Shown here: piece by piece, positions 45,115-56,937 of the stretch | Layout: each line of letters opens with the position of its first letter | How positions within the stretch are numbered: the first letter of the stretch is position 1 | DNA from: Poronia punctata | Lineage: Eukaryota > Ascomycota > Sordariomycetes > Xylariales > Xylariaceae | Length of the DNA: 64,000 nt | Assembly: GCA_022579005.1 (NCBI GenBank) | Contig: MU401486.1 | Coordinates: 124,266 to 188,265 of the forward strand | Direction of reading: 5' to 3' | Position numbers and translations under genes: made by a program | Notes under the pieces: generated by a model | The model's input: only the letters and a program-made list of their open reading frames with translations | The model's database searches: none | What the model was told of the DNA's origin: nothing

Positions 45115-45821
45115 CTCATCGACCGCGAGGAACAGACCAAGGCTAGTCATCGCGCTATCCAGGAGCAGAGAGGGCGTGCCGCGAGGAGTAATGGTTGTTT
45201 TCGCAGGCGGCGAACTTGGGCTAATCGTGATGAATGAGTAGCTGTAGGACTGCTAGCTAACCTAACCTTTACTACTCACGCCTCTACCATGGTAAGTACT
45301 TCACCCCATAAGGTTGTCATTGATACCTTGACCTGTAAGTCCATACCGTAGTTCTTGTCATCTGAAATAAAGAGATAAAAAAAAAGAATCACTAGTCTAA
45401 TTCATCTTTCTGCTTTCATGAAATCCGTCGTATAGCAACCGACTTCCGTAAAATGTAAATAATCCCACCATAGGCCAGGCGTAAAAATCACTGACATCCC
45501 CCTCCACATACTGCATCTGTCTATTTAATTACCTATAGTAAAGGCACGAGAAATCATGCAATCAATGCCCAAACAGTAGGTAGAAGTAGGTAAGTACGTG
45601 TATTATGGCTGCGGGGTAAATGAGTGGCAACCAATCGACCCCAAGGACCCTTTTTCAACATGCTGTCTCTCTCTCTCTCTCTCTCCCCACTCGACTCAGC
45701 CTACTTGCTGACTACCTACCTTACTTTATAAACTCGATATAGGTACTTACTTATCAACTTCAATAAACTCCAAGAATTTAGGCATCCAAAGCGAAGTCGG
45801 GTCATATTTTACGAAAATAAA
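45115..45821. other. intergenic, microsatellite only
   Basis: No gene seen. A (TC)10 tract lies at 45666-45685. Confidence 0.5.
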
Positions 45822-46596
45822 ATGAAAATGGCCCAACAAGGCGGAACATACAACCCATCACAGAAAAATGGTAGGTAAATACAAAACACACACACACTAT
45901 TACATCCCCTTCCATCTTCCGTTCCTCTTGAAATCCAAGTTATTAACTTATATGATCAGCCGACGACAAGGAAAGGAGAATGTCAGGCACAAATGGTAAA
46001 ATACCCAACCTACCTACCTACACACACACATACACACACTGTTTTCCCTCCACTAACAAAAGGCTAAAAGAAACAAGTACAATATCACGAATCTACTCAC
46101 TCATAACAACAACAAACCCCCGAAGCAGAGATAGAATCGATGAAGATGGTTGGGTAATCGTGACAGATCCCGAAGAAGAAGAAGAAAAGGAAAAGGAAAA
46201 ACAGCCGTCACCGAATACTGCTGCTGCAAATGATTATTGGCGTTTATCTACTGGTTCTAGTATCGGTATAGGTTGGGGACAGGTGAGCTTCCCCTTTCCC
46301 TTTCCCCTTAACTCTTTCTTTCTCTTTTTTTATATTTATGTGTATATGTGCATGTGTGTATTAACAAGTGGTAAAAACAGCGAAAATTCAACATTTTGGA
46401 ATGGAATCTAAATGTTGAGAGGTCCAAGACTTATCCCGATAATAAAACTGACGATGATATAAATAAGAGGAGAAGAACAAGAAGAAGAATATCTTCTTCC
46501 CCTTCCGAGGTTGGGGGGAATATCGGTAATGATGATGAGGGTGAGGATTGTGATGAGAGGAAATATAATACCTACGGTCATCATCATGTCGATTAG
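45822..46596 (+). CDS. hypothetical protein, four-exon model, 170 aa
   Basis: A phase-consistent model: 45822-45870, 45960-45995, 46071-46282, 46381-46596. Donors are GTAGGT, GTAAAA and GTGAGC; the second intron has a CTAAC branch point just before its acceptor. The product is hydrophilic, with an acidic/Lys run (DPEEEEEKEKEK) after DGWVIV, and a basic, Ser-rich C-terminal half containing RRRTRRR and a His-rich end. It is probably intracellular and disordered. No known domain was recognised. Start and first intron are the least certain parts. Confidence 0.45.
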
Positions 46597-47038
46597 ATGA
46601 TATTTTTATTTTTTTTTGGTTCATAGAAAAGAAAAAGAACAATATACCCCGGCGATATAATGAATAACATCTTTTCGCTGTCGCGATTATGTTTTGTCAA
46701 TAAGAGGTACTTAAATAATCACGTAATTAGCCCGACGCCGCCCCCCGTCACCTCACGTAATTCCGGCCGTGAAGATGAGCCGAGATAATAACTAATACAC
46801 GCGAAAATTTGAAAGTATATCGAGTTTCTGTCATTATTGGCTTTGAAATAATATTTACGGACTTCGGTCGTATTTGTAATAGAACATTCTATAAAGACAG
46901 GTTAGAATCATGTCGTCTTTTTCTCATCTCTTTACTCATAACAATCATCCTATTTTGAGGCCTACCGATATAAGAGCTTTGGATAAACCGAGGAATTTCA
47001 TACAATCAACTAGATAGTCGCTCTCAGAGAAACTCATC
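46597..47038. other. intergenic, no gene seen
   Basis: The probable promoter region of the SDR gene. Confidence 0.5.
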
Positions 47039-47911
47039 ATGCCGCAGACCATCGTCCTCATCACAGGCGCCAGCCGCGGACTAGGGAAAGCCCTTGCCCA
47101 ACGCTACCTATCCCTCCCAGACCACGTAAGTCAAGTCATACTTATATATGTTTTTTTGCTGAAACTAAATCTACCACAGACCGTAATAGCTCTAAACCGC
47201 AAACCCAAACAACAAGGCCCGACTTCCCTCGAAAACCTCCCCCGAGGCCCCAACACCACTCTGATCACGGTAGCATACGATGCGCAGGATGAACGCAGCG
47301 CCTTTGAAGCCGTGAAGGAGCTTCGCGAAGAGCACTCCATAGACCACTTGGACGTGGTAGTAGCAAACGCAGCCATGGCAAAAGATTACCCGCTTGCGAG
47401 GGACGCACGGCGCGCCGACATCCTCGAGCACGTTGCCGTGAACGCGTGCTCTGTAATCGAGTTATTCCAGGCTACGCGTGATCTCTTGCGCGCCTCACCT
47501 GGTGAACCTATTTTCGCGCCTATGGGCTCCGGCGCGGGTGGTTTGGGGTGCGTGTTTTTTTCTCTTTTCCCCCTCTCTCTCTTTTCCGTCCAGAGTAAAA
47601 GCGCTTACTTTGTTCTCTATAGTCGCCAAGCGGCTGTCCCGAACTCGGTCTATGGCGCCTCCAAATCCATGGTATACTGGTACGGCGTGCGCATCAGCGC
47701 AGAAGAGGAATGGCTCAATACGTTTGTCATCGATCCGGGCTGGGTGCAGACCGAATTGGGCAATGAAGCCGGGCGGATCCTCGGTCTCGGGGACGCTACG
47801 CTCTCTGTCGATGAGTCCGTCGACGGCGTCTTCACTGTTCTAAGGACCGCCACCAAGGAGAAGTATGGCGGAAAATCTGTCTTGTATACTGGCGAAGTTC
47901 TGCCGTGGTGA
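47039..47911 (+). CDS. short-chain dehydrogenase/reductase (SDR)
   Basis: Three exons (47039-47125, 47180-47547, 47623-47911) give 247 aa, the classical SDR size. The nucleotide-binding motif TGASRGLG lies at 9-16, the NAA element follows strand 4, a Ser-containing SGAGG loop precedes the active site, and the catalytic YGASK has Tyr162 and Lys166. The DPGWVQTELG block after strand 6 is typical of the C-factor/sniffer-like subgroup that also holds norsolorinic-acid ketoreductase-like enzymes. It is a cytosolic NAD(P)(H)-dependent oxidoreductase of unknown substrate. It is too far from the P450 block (25 kb and two transposons) to be assigned to it. Confidence 0.9.
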   Translation: MPQTIVLITGASRGLGKALAQRYLSLPDHVSQVILIYVFLLKLNLPQTVIALNRKPKQQGPTSLENLPRGPNTTLITVAYDAQDERSAFEAVKELREEHSIDHLDVVVANAAMAKDYPLARDARRADILEHVAVNACSVIELFQATRDLLRASPGEPIFAPMGSGAGGLGCVFFSLFPLSLFSVQSKSAYFVLYSRQAAVPNSVYGASKSMVYWYGVRISAEEEWLNTFVIDPGWVQTELGNEAGRILGLGDATLSVDESVDGVFTVLRTATKEKYGGKSVLYTGEVLPW

Positions 47912-48258
47912 TATATTTGCGGGCGGACTATAAACTGGGAAAGGGGGAGCCTAAGGACTGCTTTACTTTGTCTGTCGGCCTGCCGTTGTTTCGCAATATA
48001 GGGGTGCAGTGACAGTCAGGCGAGATGCATGTATGTGGACTTAAACTGCAAAGTGGCGGTGTACGCTGCGCTTTGCGACTGTTTGCTAGACCCAAGACAA
48101 GCATATCCTTGATACGAAAGAAAGGCGGAATGTTGTTTTTGGATTCGGTACAATCCTCTTCAAGTGTTACACCATTCCATAAGAAAAATGACCTGACACT
48201 GTCGCGTAACGCCGGGTACTGAATCCGATAGGTTAGGACTTAGGAGCTGGGGGTACCT
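47912..48258. other. intergenic, no gene seen
   Basis: 3' flank of the SDR gene and a short leader for the next open frame. Confidence 0.5.
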
Positions 48259-49059
48259 ATGAAACACGCATGTTCAAAGAAACCACTTCACTGTCTTGGC
48301 CATTCAGACAAGTCCTGTGTATGTATAAAATGCAGGGACACCCGGCCCAATGGTAAACTCGTTACGGGAATACTTTCCACCCACCTGGCTTCTCAGTTAC
48401 CACCCTCGATGCCTAAACGGATCGCTTATTGGAAGGACTCCGCTCCTCGGCTAAGACCTAGCAAGACCAGAGACCATCGCAGCACTCTTAGTTTTCAAGT
48501 CGACCAGTCGTCGGGACACACTCAGACCAGCGGAAATAGCCTACTATCGGAAGTGCCGCCAGAACGTTCCTCAACACCGCAAGAATCACTCGACTGGCTC
48601 CTGGCCGGCCTCTCCGATGAGGCGACTAACCAGGTGACGTATGCGATCATCGTCGACCGACCTGATGACGATCCGCATCGTACGCGTCCGAATGAACCTG
48701 CTCAATTCTCTTCGTTGCCAATGATGAACGAGCAGAGTGCGCCTGTGGAGCTTGAGGCCACTACACGAGAGGAGCCGAGGGAGGTCGACTATAACCCAGC
48801 CATGACTCTGAGACACGGTGTCATCAACCTGAGAGAGCAGGTCGTCGACGCAAGGACCAAGCTAACGGGACGACTGCGCGAAGTAGAAGAGGCAATCGCC
48901 ATGATACTGGTCCTCCCCGGGTCACTGGAGAAAACGGACAAGGGATTCAAGGACCTCTCGGAGGCGTTTCATAAGCTCGGCTTAGAAGTCGGGGCTTTCA
49001 ACAACGCCTTCCAACGGTACTTCAACGCCGACGCAAGCGGCCAGTCTAACCACTATTAG
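48259..49059 (+). CDS. hypothetical protein, 266 aa
   Basis: A single-exon frame. The first 40 residues contain seven Cys and basic residues (CVCIKCRDT) that might bind metal, but the spacing matches no finger I recognise. An alternative start is the Met of MPKRIAYW at 48409. The middle is Ser/Pro-rich, and the last 85 residues look helical and amphipathic (LREQVVDARTKLTGRLREVE), as in a coiled coil. No known family was recognised. The next stretch downstream is gene-poor. Confidence 0.5.
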   Translation: MKHACSKKPLHCLGHSDKSCVCIKCRDTRPNGKLVTGILSTHLASQLPPSMPKRIAYWKDSAPRLRPSKTRDHRSTLSFQVDQSSGHTQTSGNSLLSEVPPERSSTPQESLDWLLAGLSDEATNQVTYAIIVDRPDDDPHRTRPNEPAQFSSLPMMNEQSAPVELEATTREEPREVDYNPAMTLRHGVINLREQVVDARTKLTGRLREVEEAIAMILVLPGSLEKTDKGFKDLSEAFHKLGLEVGAFNNAFQRYFNADASGQSNHY

Positions 49060-50443
49060 GCGGATAATCTTAGCGACGTCAAACTAGGAAGCCAGAAGAT
49101 AGATTTAGGACGCTTTCGTTAAAAGCCTGCCTCGCCAAAGAATTGCAGAGTGGCGTGGGCTAAAGAGGCCCGGGGTGGAATATCGCGTCGCGGCAGCAAG
49201 CCTGTTTAGGAAGACCAAAAGCATAGAACATTGCGGTCCGTAAGCGTATTTGACGACGGGAAACCGGGAAGATTGGCGTTGATTACCTAGGCAAATGAGC
49301 CCAAAACCATATCGTCCAGAGTACGTGATGGCAAAAACCCTCATAGCAAGGTCCGTATCTCATAGTGCGTCCACAGGGAAAGAATTGTGAGGTTCTGTAG
49401 TGAGCTGTAGCGACAAGAGAGGGACCACAGCGGGAGTTAAACCGTTTGTTCCCAGTGACGAGTGACGATACTCATAGTGGTACCACCCTTCTATACAAGA
49501 AGATCTAGTTAACCTATCATCAGTAGAGAATCGCATCGTCTTTGATGTCTCTTTCCGAATCGCTATCATGTCACGATAGAGTGGTCAACATGATGACCAA
49601 ACAGAAATTGGATGAAAAACAAGGAAATTGATGAGCCAGCCCGTAGAACCATCAATAGTGCTAAGTTAGAGGACATAACATCGTCTCTCTTAGGCCCGTA
49701 TGTCCATGATCCAATGCCTCCACATGATTACCGCAAAAGTAGGTATCTAGTAGCATGTCTGAGTTTTAGCATGTGAGGCGAGGTGAGGAACAGGGAAGGA
49801 GGTCTACCTGTACAGACAAATACACGTACACCAACTCAGTTATGACAAGACGTAATACCTACCTGTACACGTGTACCTTGACCGGGCAATCCGGGGAAGC
49901 TTTCAAAGCTTTTGCCAAATGCTGCCATAACATTTCGAGTCAAGAAAGAAGCGCCGAGTAGAAGCTCCCCACAGTTTATTCCTCGCATTGTCCAATCAAC
50001 TCCCAGCCGAGGAATTAGATGACCAACCAAACCGGAAGGAGGACCAAGGTCGCACGTAAGGGAAAGTTACAAACATATGACGTCAACAGACAGGTTTAAG
50101 ACCCGAGATGCGAAACCTGTCTCTCATCTCTCCGATCTTCCATCTTTGTTTCCAATTTCTCGTAGAAGTATTAAAATCTAATTTCTACATTCTCCCAAAT
50201 AAAGTTCTCCTGGAATACATATAATTCCAACTGCCGGTACCTGAAGCTAATAATACCTGATCATTGGCCATTAAAACGTGACACTATCACTCACACTCTC
50301 ACACACACACACACACCCCTACCTCTTTACACTCTAGAGCTTTACGGGACTACGTTACGATAAAGCCCTCTACAAAAGAAAAACAAAGCTCTCTACCCGA
50401 AGACCTTCCCAGCCCGAACACAAAAAAAACACTCCAAATCATA
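49060..50443. other. 1.4-kb gene-poor stretch
   Basis: Only short open frames on either strand. A (CA)-rich run lies near 50300-50317, just before the next gene. Confidence 0.5.
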
Positions 50444-50889
50444 ATGGCTTCACGAATGCTCTCCACGGCTCTCCGTCCCGCTACAACCTTGGCGGTCAGC
50501 AGACAAGCCGCGCGCAACTTCGGCGGCAGCGCCATATCCATGAAGCAGAAGGAAAGCAGTGGTAAGTGAACAAACCCCTTTTCCATCTCCTCGCAGTAAA
50601 ATAAATCAAGACTTCACCTACCTCAACCAATCCAAACTAACACACTTCGCCACACCCACCAGACGAGTCTTATGACCCGGAGAAGCACAAGCAGGACCTC
50701 CTGGCGAAGCAGAAAGAAGGCAAGGGCCACTGGAAGCCGGAGCTCGCCTCGGAGAGTGAGGAAGCCGTCAAGGCGGACCGGTCCCACGGCAGTCACGGCA
50801 AAGAGGACATCAACCAGCTGCAGCAGCGCACCAAGTCTTCTGCCGAGGACAAGTCCAAGGCCGGCACCAGCATGCGCGATGGGTTGTAA
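50444..50889 (+). CDS. small mitochondrial-type protein, 114 aa
   Basis: Two exons (50444-50561, 50663-50889; GTAAGT donor, CCAG acceptor). The N-terminus is Arg/Ser/Ala-rich and free of acidic residues over about 35 aa (SRMLSTALRPATTLAVSRQ), a classic mitochondrial presequence with a likely cleavage near ARNF. The mature part is very hydrophilic: YDPEKHKQDLLAKQKEGKG, then HWKPELASESEEAVKADR. I recall this pattern from conserved fungal proteins without assigned function, sometimes annotated after mitochondrial proteins. No helix crosses the membrane. A matrix location is inferred; function unknown. Confidence 0.75.
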
Positions 50890-51776
50890 ACAGATCAGTT
50901 TTCAAGAAACGAGTTAAGGAATGAAGAAGACGGCGTATGAGCCATATCTACACATACGTGTGAACGTAGGGAAACGGACAGATGAACGCCGACCCTATCC
51001 ACAAAATATGCATGGTCGACTTGGGCAATCGAGGTTGATAAGGGAGGAGAAGAGATATATCCTCAAGATCAGCATATGATGGGAGGACGGGGAAACATTG
51101 GACGGTTAAAGAGGCGGTGGGTAAGCGAATCCTAAGGCGCATTGCATTGTACTGCATCTCATCAGTCTTCTACTCCTTCATATGATAGTGTATCAACTAG
51201 ATACAAGAGATGCCGGAGTAAAAACATAACCACCATCCGCCTTCCCAGACCAGCTCTATCAATTGTATTTGATCATCACTGTCATGATTCGTATCATCAA
51301 CCGAGTTGGCTATAAATACTCGGTCTGCCAACTGCGAGGCCGTCTAGACTGTATGCCGCCGGCCTTCACAAACCGGAAATGCGTGAGGACGGGAGAAACA
51401 AGGAACTTGAATTGGAGGATTAGTTGCTCCCTTATACGGGAGGAACGCCGCGCAAATTCTTATATACAGCTTCTGGAAAGAAAACAAAAGGAAGGGTAGG
51501 GGGAATATATATATACCCAAGCCGTATACGATAACTTGCAAAAGAGAAAAAGTTCCACCCGAGTCTGATAACAGGTACAAAAGATCTACCGTAGAACGCC
51601 GCGCCGAATGCAACATGATAGCCCGCTGCAAGATCCTACAAGTCCCCCCCCTTATCTTTCCACGGTCCTGTGTTTGATGTTTGGTTGTCTTGCTTCGGAG
51701 ATACGCCGTATGGTATCTCCCGTCAATAACTGTTGCCTTTTGTATTTATTTCTATGCTTTTCTTCTTTCACCTTGT
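50890..51776. other. convergent gap, no gene seen
   Basis: 3' flanks of the small mitochondrial-type gene (+) and the SNARE gene (-). Confidence 0.5.
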
Positions 51777-52741
51777 TTATTTCAAGATGGCAATCAAAAG
51801 GACGAGGATGATGATCAACGCAATGATGGCGATCATCTGCTTGCTCTCGCCAGCGGCCCTCGAAATGCGGTTAACCTGTCGCTTAGCGCGGTCGAGACGA
51901 CCCTGGTGGCGATCAACAGCGACGTCGACTTCGTCGAGCATAGCGACATGGTCGTCGAGCTCGTCACCGATCTGCATGCTCAGCTCACGTTGACGCGCGA
52001 TACTGGCGCCCAGCCGGTCCAGCTGCTCGTCCTGCTGGTCGAGGATCCGCCGGTGGTACTCGTGGATCTGCACGTTGTTCATCTCGCCCGCCTCGTCGCT
52101 GTAGCCCATACCGCCGCCATCGTCTGGATTGTCGCGGTACCGGCTGCCGAAGAGCTGCGCTTCGACATCGGTGTTGGCTGCTCCGGTGCTGTCGGAGAAG
52201 CGGACAGTCTTGGATACGGTGCGGCCGCTCTTCGGCCGGAGACTCGATGTCGACGCGGCTGGTTTCTGGGTCGCGTGTTCGAAATCTTGGTCGAGTGTCG
52301 GGTCGTTCGCGTGCGTCAATGTGTCGGCCGTCGTTGGTGAGGAGAAGCCGTGGAATTGCGATGTTAAGTCGCCGTACTGTTTCTTCAAGCCGGGCAGAGC
52401 GTCTGAGATGTCAAGCGCGCCGCTATTCCGTATGTAAGCAAATTGCCCCCTCCTTCTTTTCTTCGTAAATTGGAACCAAGGTAGGGATGATGGTAATTTT
52501 GCTTGATCTAAACAAACGATCGACACCGAAAAGGGGTCGCTTACTCTTGGTCGCCAGCTTCTTCTAATCTCTTCAACTCGTTTTCTAATGCTGCTAAGCC
52601 ATCTTTGAATTGTTCCAAAGACCTTGAGATGTGGCCATCATTGGAATCGCCGGTAAGCTCCAGGCTCTGCGCTCGTTGCCGTTCGAGTAACGATAGTTTG
52701 ATGTGGTCGGCCAGCAAGAACAACTGATTTGGATTGGCCAT
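51777..52741 (-). CDS. SYN8: Qc-SNARE, SYN8/syntaxin-8-like
   Basis: Two exons (52741-52545, 52422-51777) give 280 aa; the 122-nt intron has a GTAAGC donor and ATAG acceptor. The start at 52741 gives MANPNQLFLLADHIKLSLLE, the usual beginning of fungal SYN8 proteins. An N-terminal helical region and a linker lead to the SNARE motif (about 190-255: ILDQQDEQLDRLG, then QIGDELDDHVAMLDEVD, with Gln at the zero layer). A single C-terminal tail anchor (about 261-279, IAIIALIIILVLLIAIL) ends the protein. SYN8-type Qc-SNAREs act in endosomal/vacuolar membrane fusion. The family is clear; orthology to SYN8 rather than TLG1 rests on the N-terminus. Confidence 0.88.
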
Positions 52742-54890
52742 GATTGGCAGCCAATATTTCGCTCGTACGAGCCGATATCGCGGACGGAGAGGAAAAATTC
52801 GATGAATCAATAGATACAAATGAACGGAGATGACGGATGAGTGGTGTTGGATATGTCGTCACTGCTAGATTTAGGCCGTTACGAAAGAGTTTACGGCAGC
52901 CTACAGCCGCGTAGGACTTTAATTTCAGATTTCAGGCAGGTACGGTCAAGTCAAATGTACCTAACAAGACACGCTGTCGCTTGAGCTGTACTCGTTGAAG
53001 CAAATGCGCGTAAGCTGATGGTATAAAATGAGAGACTGAAGTTGTTCGAAAATTGCGATAGACTACCTAAGTCCCCAATTTACTAATAAAATACACAGTA
53101 CGTAGGTGTTGTACCTATTATACCAACCAACAGGTTGACTGCAATTGTTGACATCGTCTCCCTCCTTTTCCAAAGTATCGAGGAAACAGAAGCATATGCA
53201 TATATCGGGGACAAAATGCAGCTATCGTGCCATAACTTTGTACACGTAGCTCAGTAAGGTTTGCTGAAAGGAGGCAACCACCCCGCACACCACAATCAAC
53301 GTTCAGTAGGTTCTGCTACGTATAGACTATCCTCACATAGGTACACATGTGTCAACAGAGATGTAAAGATACCTGGGCATGCCGGATTTCCAAGATCAAA
53401 TTTCTCAACGAGATACGAGAATCCAGAGAAGTTTCATCCAATTTTTCAAAAGGAGAGAATGCGCCAGCTTTTGTACTTCTAGTCAGGGAGGGGTCATTCG
53501 CACGTATTCTTCCTACCCCTGGGCTAGATGGGTGCAGACCGTGCAGTGCTTACAAGTACTTTTTGGTCTTGTTCAGCCCCCCCCTTCTCCCTCCCCTCTC
53601 TCATTACCCCAAGTCGCGCTCTGGTGAGGGAATTCCCAACGTCGAGCCCCAACTACCTATCTACACGTACATACTCTATCTAGGAACCTCACTTATTCCC
53701 CTAACCTAGGTACGTAGTATATTAGTCCAACTTACTGTACAGAAAGCGCCGAAGAAGAGCGAAAAGAAGGTCTGGTCGACTCTCATTGGACGACGGTGGG
53801 GCGAACAAAAGAGTCCGGTGCTCGAATGCCTCCGCACCGGGATTCAGATCGGCTCGGCAGTGGTGAATGATGGGATATCTACACGCCATTCTTCGCTTTG
53901 GGGGGGGCTGGACTATTGGCCGGTCTGTCTACCCCCAACCGAGATCTCACCAGTTTCTCGGTCTATACTTCCAATTCCCCCTTTAATTTCTCCCATGTGA
54001 ATTGATTTTTTAGACAGAAAATCCCCAAGGGTACCTAGGTACCTAGGTTAGATAGATAGGGAGAAACGGATGTTGGAGAATCAACCCCCTAGATTGTTAC
54101 CTTTCCCTCGACAGGGTTCTTACATCTTAGGGGGGTTAAAGAACGGATAAATCTTCATCATTGATCCGCCGGGCAAAACCCACACACAGCCTCATACAAA
54201 GAGGATCTACCCTCTGGCTAATTACAGTAGTTGCCTAGGTTAGAAGGCTTGGGTAGGTTATGATGGTTCCTAGATAGGGACTTATGGCGTTCTATGCGTT
54301 TTAAGAGACCCTCAACTCCTCCCCCTTTACCCCCCCACAACTGGTAATAAGTAAAAAAGAGGTCGGTTGCAGATGGAAACGCTAGCCGTCTTCCCGAACT
54401 CGGTGTAGGTGGAGTCTCTTACCTAGAAGGATTCGCCGTCTTCTCTCAGTCTTGGGACCTTTCTCGCGGCTTAGAGCCGGTTCATAATAACCATGGTGGT
54501 CAGTCACAAGTAAGGTAGGTATACCCCTCTTCGCGAAACGAGTAAGAGAGAGATTCGTTTCGGATTATTATTACTTGCCTAGTCATCATTCTCTTTTTCT
54601 TACCCCCCTTTTTCTTAGTTCTTGATTTGGTGTGAGAGGGAGGTACGTGTTACTTATAAGTGACTAGGTCCCTTCCCCATCATAGGCTATATATTCAAAT
54701 ATATATCTTTAAAATATATTGCGGAAGGTACGACTTAGACCAAGAGTATGTTATAGTAACCTAGTCTATTCTACCGTTTATCACAAACTTTTTTCCCGAC
54801 GTTAATACCCGTTTGCTATCCCCCACTTCATCACATACATCATACATCTCCCTTTCTGTACGTACCTAGGTTAGAACTACCTATATCAAG
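52742..54890. other. 2.1-kb divergent gap, no gene seen
   Basis: Between the SNARE gene (-) and the MetE-like gene (+). It contains a 14-bp palindrome GGTACCTAGGTACC at 54030-54043 and three copies of TAGGTTAG (54044, 54236, 54867), the last 17 bp before the next start codon. No protein gene was recognised. Confidence 0.5.
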
Positions 54891-56033
54891 ATGCCTCTCC
54901 CCAAGGGCATCTACCGCGCCGACCAGGTCGGCTCTCTACTCCGGCCCAAGGAACTCCTAGCGGCGCGCGAACAGGCCGCCGAGGGCAAGATAACAGCCGC
55001 GCAGCTGCGCGAGCTAGAAGACAAGTACATCGCCGATGTAGTACAGAAACAGCAAGAAGTCGGCCTAGGCGCCGTGACAGACGGCGAGTTCCGGCGGCGC
55101 TGGTTCCACGTCGACTTCCTGAAGCACCTTTCGGGCATCGAGCAGCGAGGCGCCATGCACTCGACCAACGCCCACGCCGACGGCACCATGCCGCCGCGGC
55201 TCGTCGTCGTGGACAAGATCGGACACCCGAAACCGATCCAGGTCGACGACTTCAACTTCCTGCAGTCGCGTCTGGGCGACGAAGCTAAAACCAAGAAGAC
55301 GGCCACGACCAAAGTCTGCATCCCCTCGCCCACGATGCTGCATTTCCGTTCCAGCCGCGACGTCATCGAGCAGGCGTATCCGTCCCTCGACCCCTTTTTC
55401 GAGGACCTCATCCGCGTCTTCCAGGAGGAGCTGGACGACCTGTACCGCGCCGGCTGCCGTCTAGTACAGCTGGACGACACCAACCTGGCCTACCTGTGCG
55501 ATCCCAAGATGCGCGCCGAGGCCGAGGAACGCCACGGCGACGCCAACCAGCTGGTCCGTCAGTACGCTTCGCTAATCAATGGCGCCATCTCCAAGCGGCC
55601 CAAGGACATGACTGTCGGCATCCACCTGTGCCGCGGCAATTTCCGCAGCCATTGGTTCGCCCAGGGCGGTTACGAACCCGTCGCCGAGGTTCTGTTCAAG
55701 GAGCTCGACGTCGACGCCTACTTCCTCGAGTATGACGATGCTCGCTCCGGCGACTTCTCGCCGCTGCGCCATCTGCCTCCTCACAAGGTCGTCGTCCTTG
55801 GCGTCATGACCAGCAAGAAGGCCGCTCTCGATGATCGCGAGCAGATAGTCCGTCGTCTACGTGAGGCCGCTACTTTCTGCCCCAATGGCCTTGACCAGCT
55901 TTGCTTAAGTCATCAGTGTGGCTTTAGCTCTACCGCTGAGGGCAACGACCTTACCGAGGAGGAACAGTGGGCCAAGCTCCGTCTTGAAGTTGAGATAGCA
56001 AAGGAGGTCTGGGGAGACGACCTGTCCGTTTAG
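54891..56033 (+). CDS. MetE C-terminal-like zinc methyltransferase
   Basis: An intronless gene of 380 aa. It matches the C-terminal catalytic TIM-barrel of cobalamin-independent methionine synthase as a stand-alone protein, like bacterial YxjG/YxjH. The opening RADQVGSLLRP is typical. The zinc/thiol-binding set is present: His245 and Cys247 (GIHLCRGN), Glu280 (YFLEYDD) and Cys343 (LSHQCGFSS). A full MetE is about twice as long because of a duplicated N-terminal domain that is absent here. It probably transfers a methyl group to or from a thiol substrate in the cytosol; the donor and acceptor are not known. GC content is clearly higher than in the flanks. Confidence 0.88.
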   Translation: MPLPKGIYRADQVGSLLRPKELLAAREQAAEGKITAAQLRELEDKYIADVVQKQQEVGLGAVTDGEFRRRWFHVDFLKHLSGIEQRGAMHSTNAHADGTMPPRLVVVDKIGHPKPIQVDDFNFLQSRLGDEAKTKKTATTKVCIPSPTMLHFRSSRDVIEQAYPSLDPFFEDLIRVFQEELDDLYRAGCRLVQLDDTNLAYLCDPKMRAEAEERHGDANQLVRQYASLINGAISKRPKDMTVGIHLCRGNFRSHWFAQGGYEPVAEVLFKELDVDAYFLEYDDARSGDFSPLRHLPPHKVVVLGVMTSKKAALDDREQIVRRLREAATFCPNGLDQLCLSHQCGFSSTAEGNDLTEEEQWAKLRLEVEIAKEVWGDDLSV

Positions 56034-56937
56034 AATATGTGTACAAAATGGCAAATAAATCAAGTAATAACCCTCGCCATCGTGAATCACTAGAGCGCCC
56101 GGATGTAACGTGAGCTTTGATGGCATTCTAATCAGCAGTCAGGGATATGTGACTGGCAATAAGACTGGAAACGGATTTGTAATGTTAACGGATAGTAATA
56201 GAATTAACTCGGCCGCTCATACCCGAAGGCTACTACTATACAGTCTCCATATCATGAAACCGTTATATCCCGCGTCGTGCCTCGTGAGAAATCACGAAGC
56301 CTCAAACGCAATGTTCAGCATAGCCTACAAGTCCGAAGCATCAGCAGAGAGCTCTGCCACCAACTATTACAACGAAAAGGAAAATCAAAAGAGTTTGCCG
56401 CCCAGATTTCCAGTTTCATCAACTCCCGTAACTCCTTCGGAAGGAAATTCACACTTCCAGCCTCCAGATCGTCTCCCCAAGCAAATACCAACGCACTGGT
56501 AATTTCAGTGGTTGCCATGTAAACCAGCAGCGTGGGCTGTATTCCCCATTCCGAGCGATTAAGCACGAAATTACGCACAAGGTTGCACACGGAGAAAGAA
56601 GATAAAGGAAAAATTGAAGAGCCTCCGAGATTCAACCGGTCATTGAAGAATCAAAGCCCTACCAATCCTCCAGCCAGGTAGTTGGAAAAGGAAATGGTCA
56701 TAATCACTCAACACCAACCAACCAACCAACCAACCAACCAACCAACCCAACAGTCAAAGTTCATGAACCAATTCCTTGGAGCATGACATACGAGGTCTCG
56801 TTGGGGTATACCGGACTATTTTGCCGGAACCCCATTTTCTTTTATCGATCCGAACATCAGTCGTATAAGGCGGGAAAAAAGCGTCATCGTTAGAAGTCAT
56901 TGCTGGAAACCCGAAACTATATCATCATACAATTGCC
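56034..56937. other. convergent gap with tetranucleotide repeat
   Basis: 3' flanks of the MetE-like gene (+) and the KH gene (-). A (CCAA)8 repeat lies at 56714-56746. Confidence 0.5.
56714..56746. repeat. (CCAA)8 tetranucleotide repeat
   Basis: Uninterrupted CCAA units about 190 bp beyond the stop codon of the KH-domain gene, possibly in its 3' untranslated region. Confidence 0.8.

Noticed and set aside
56714..56746. Tandem repeat considered as a CRISPR-like array
   Set aside because: A simple CCAA microsatellite without spacers, in a eukaryote.
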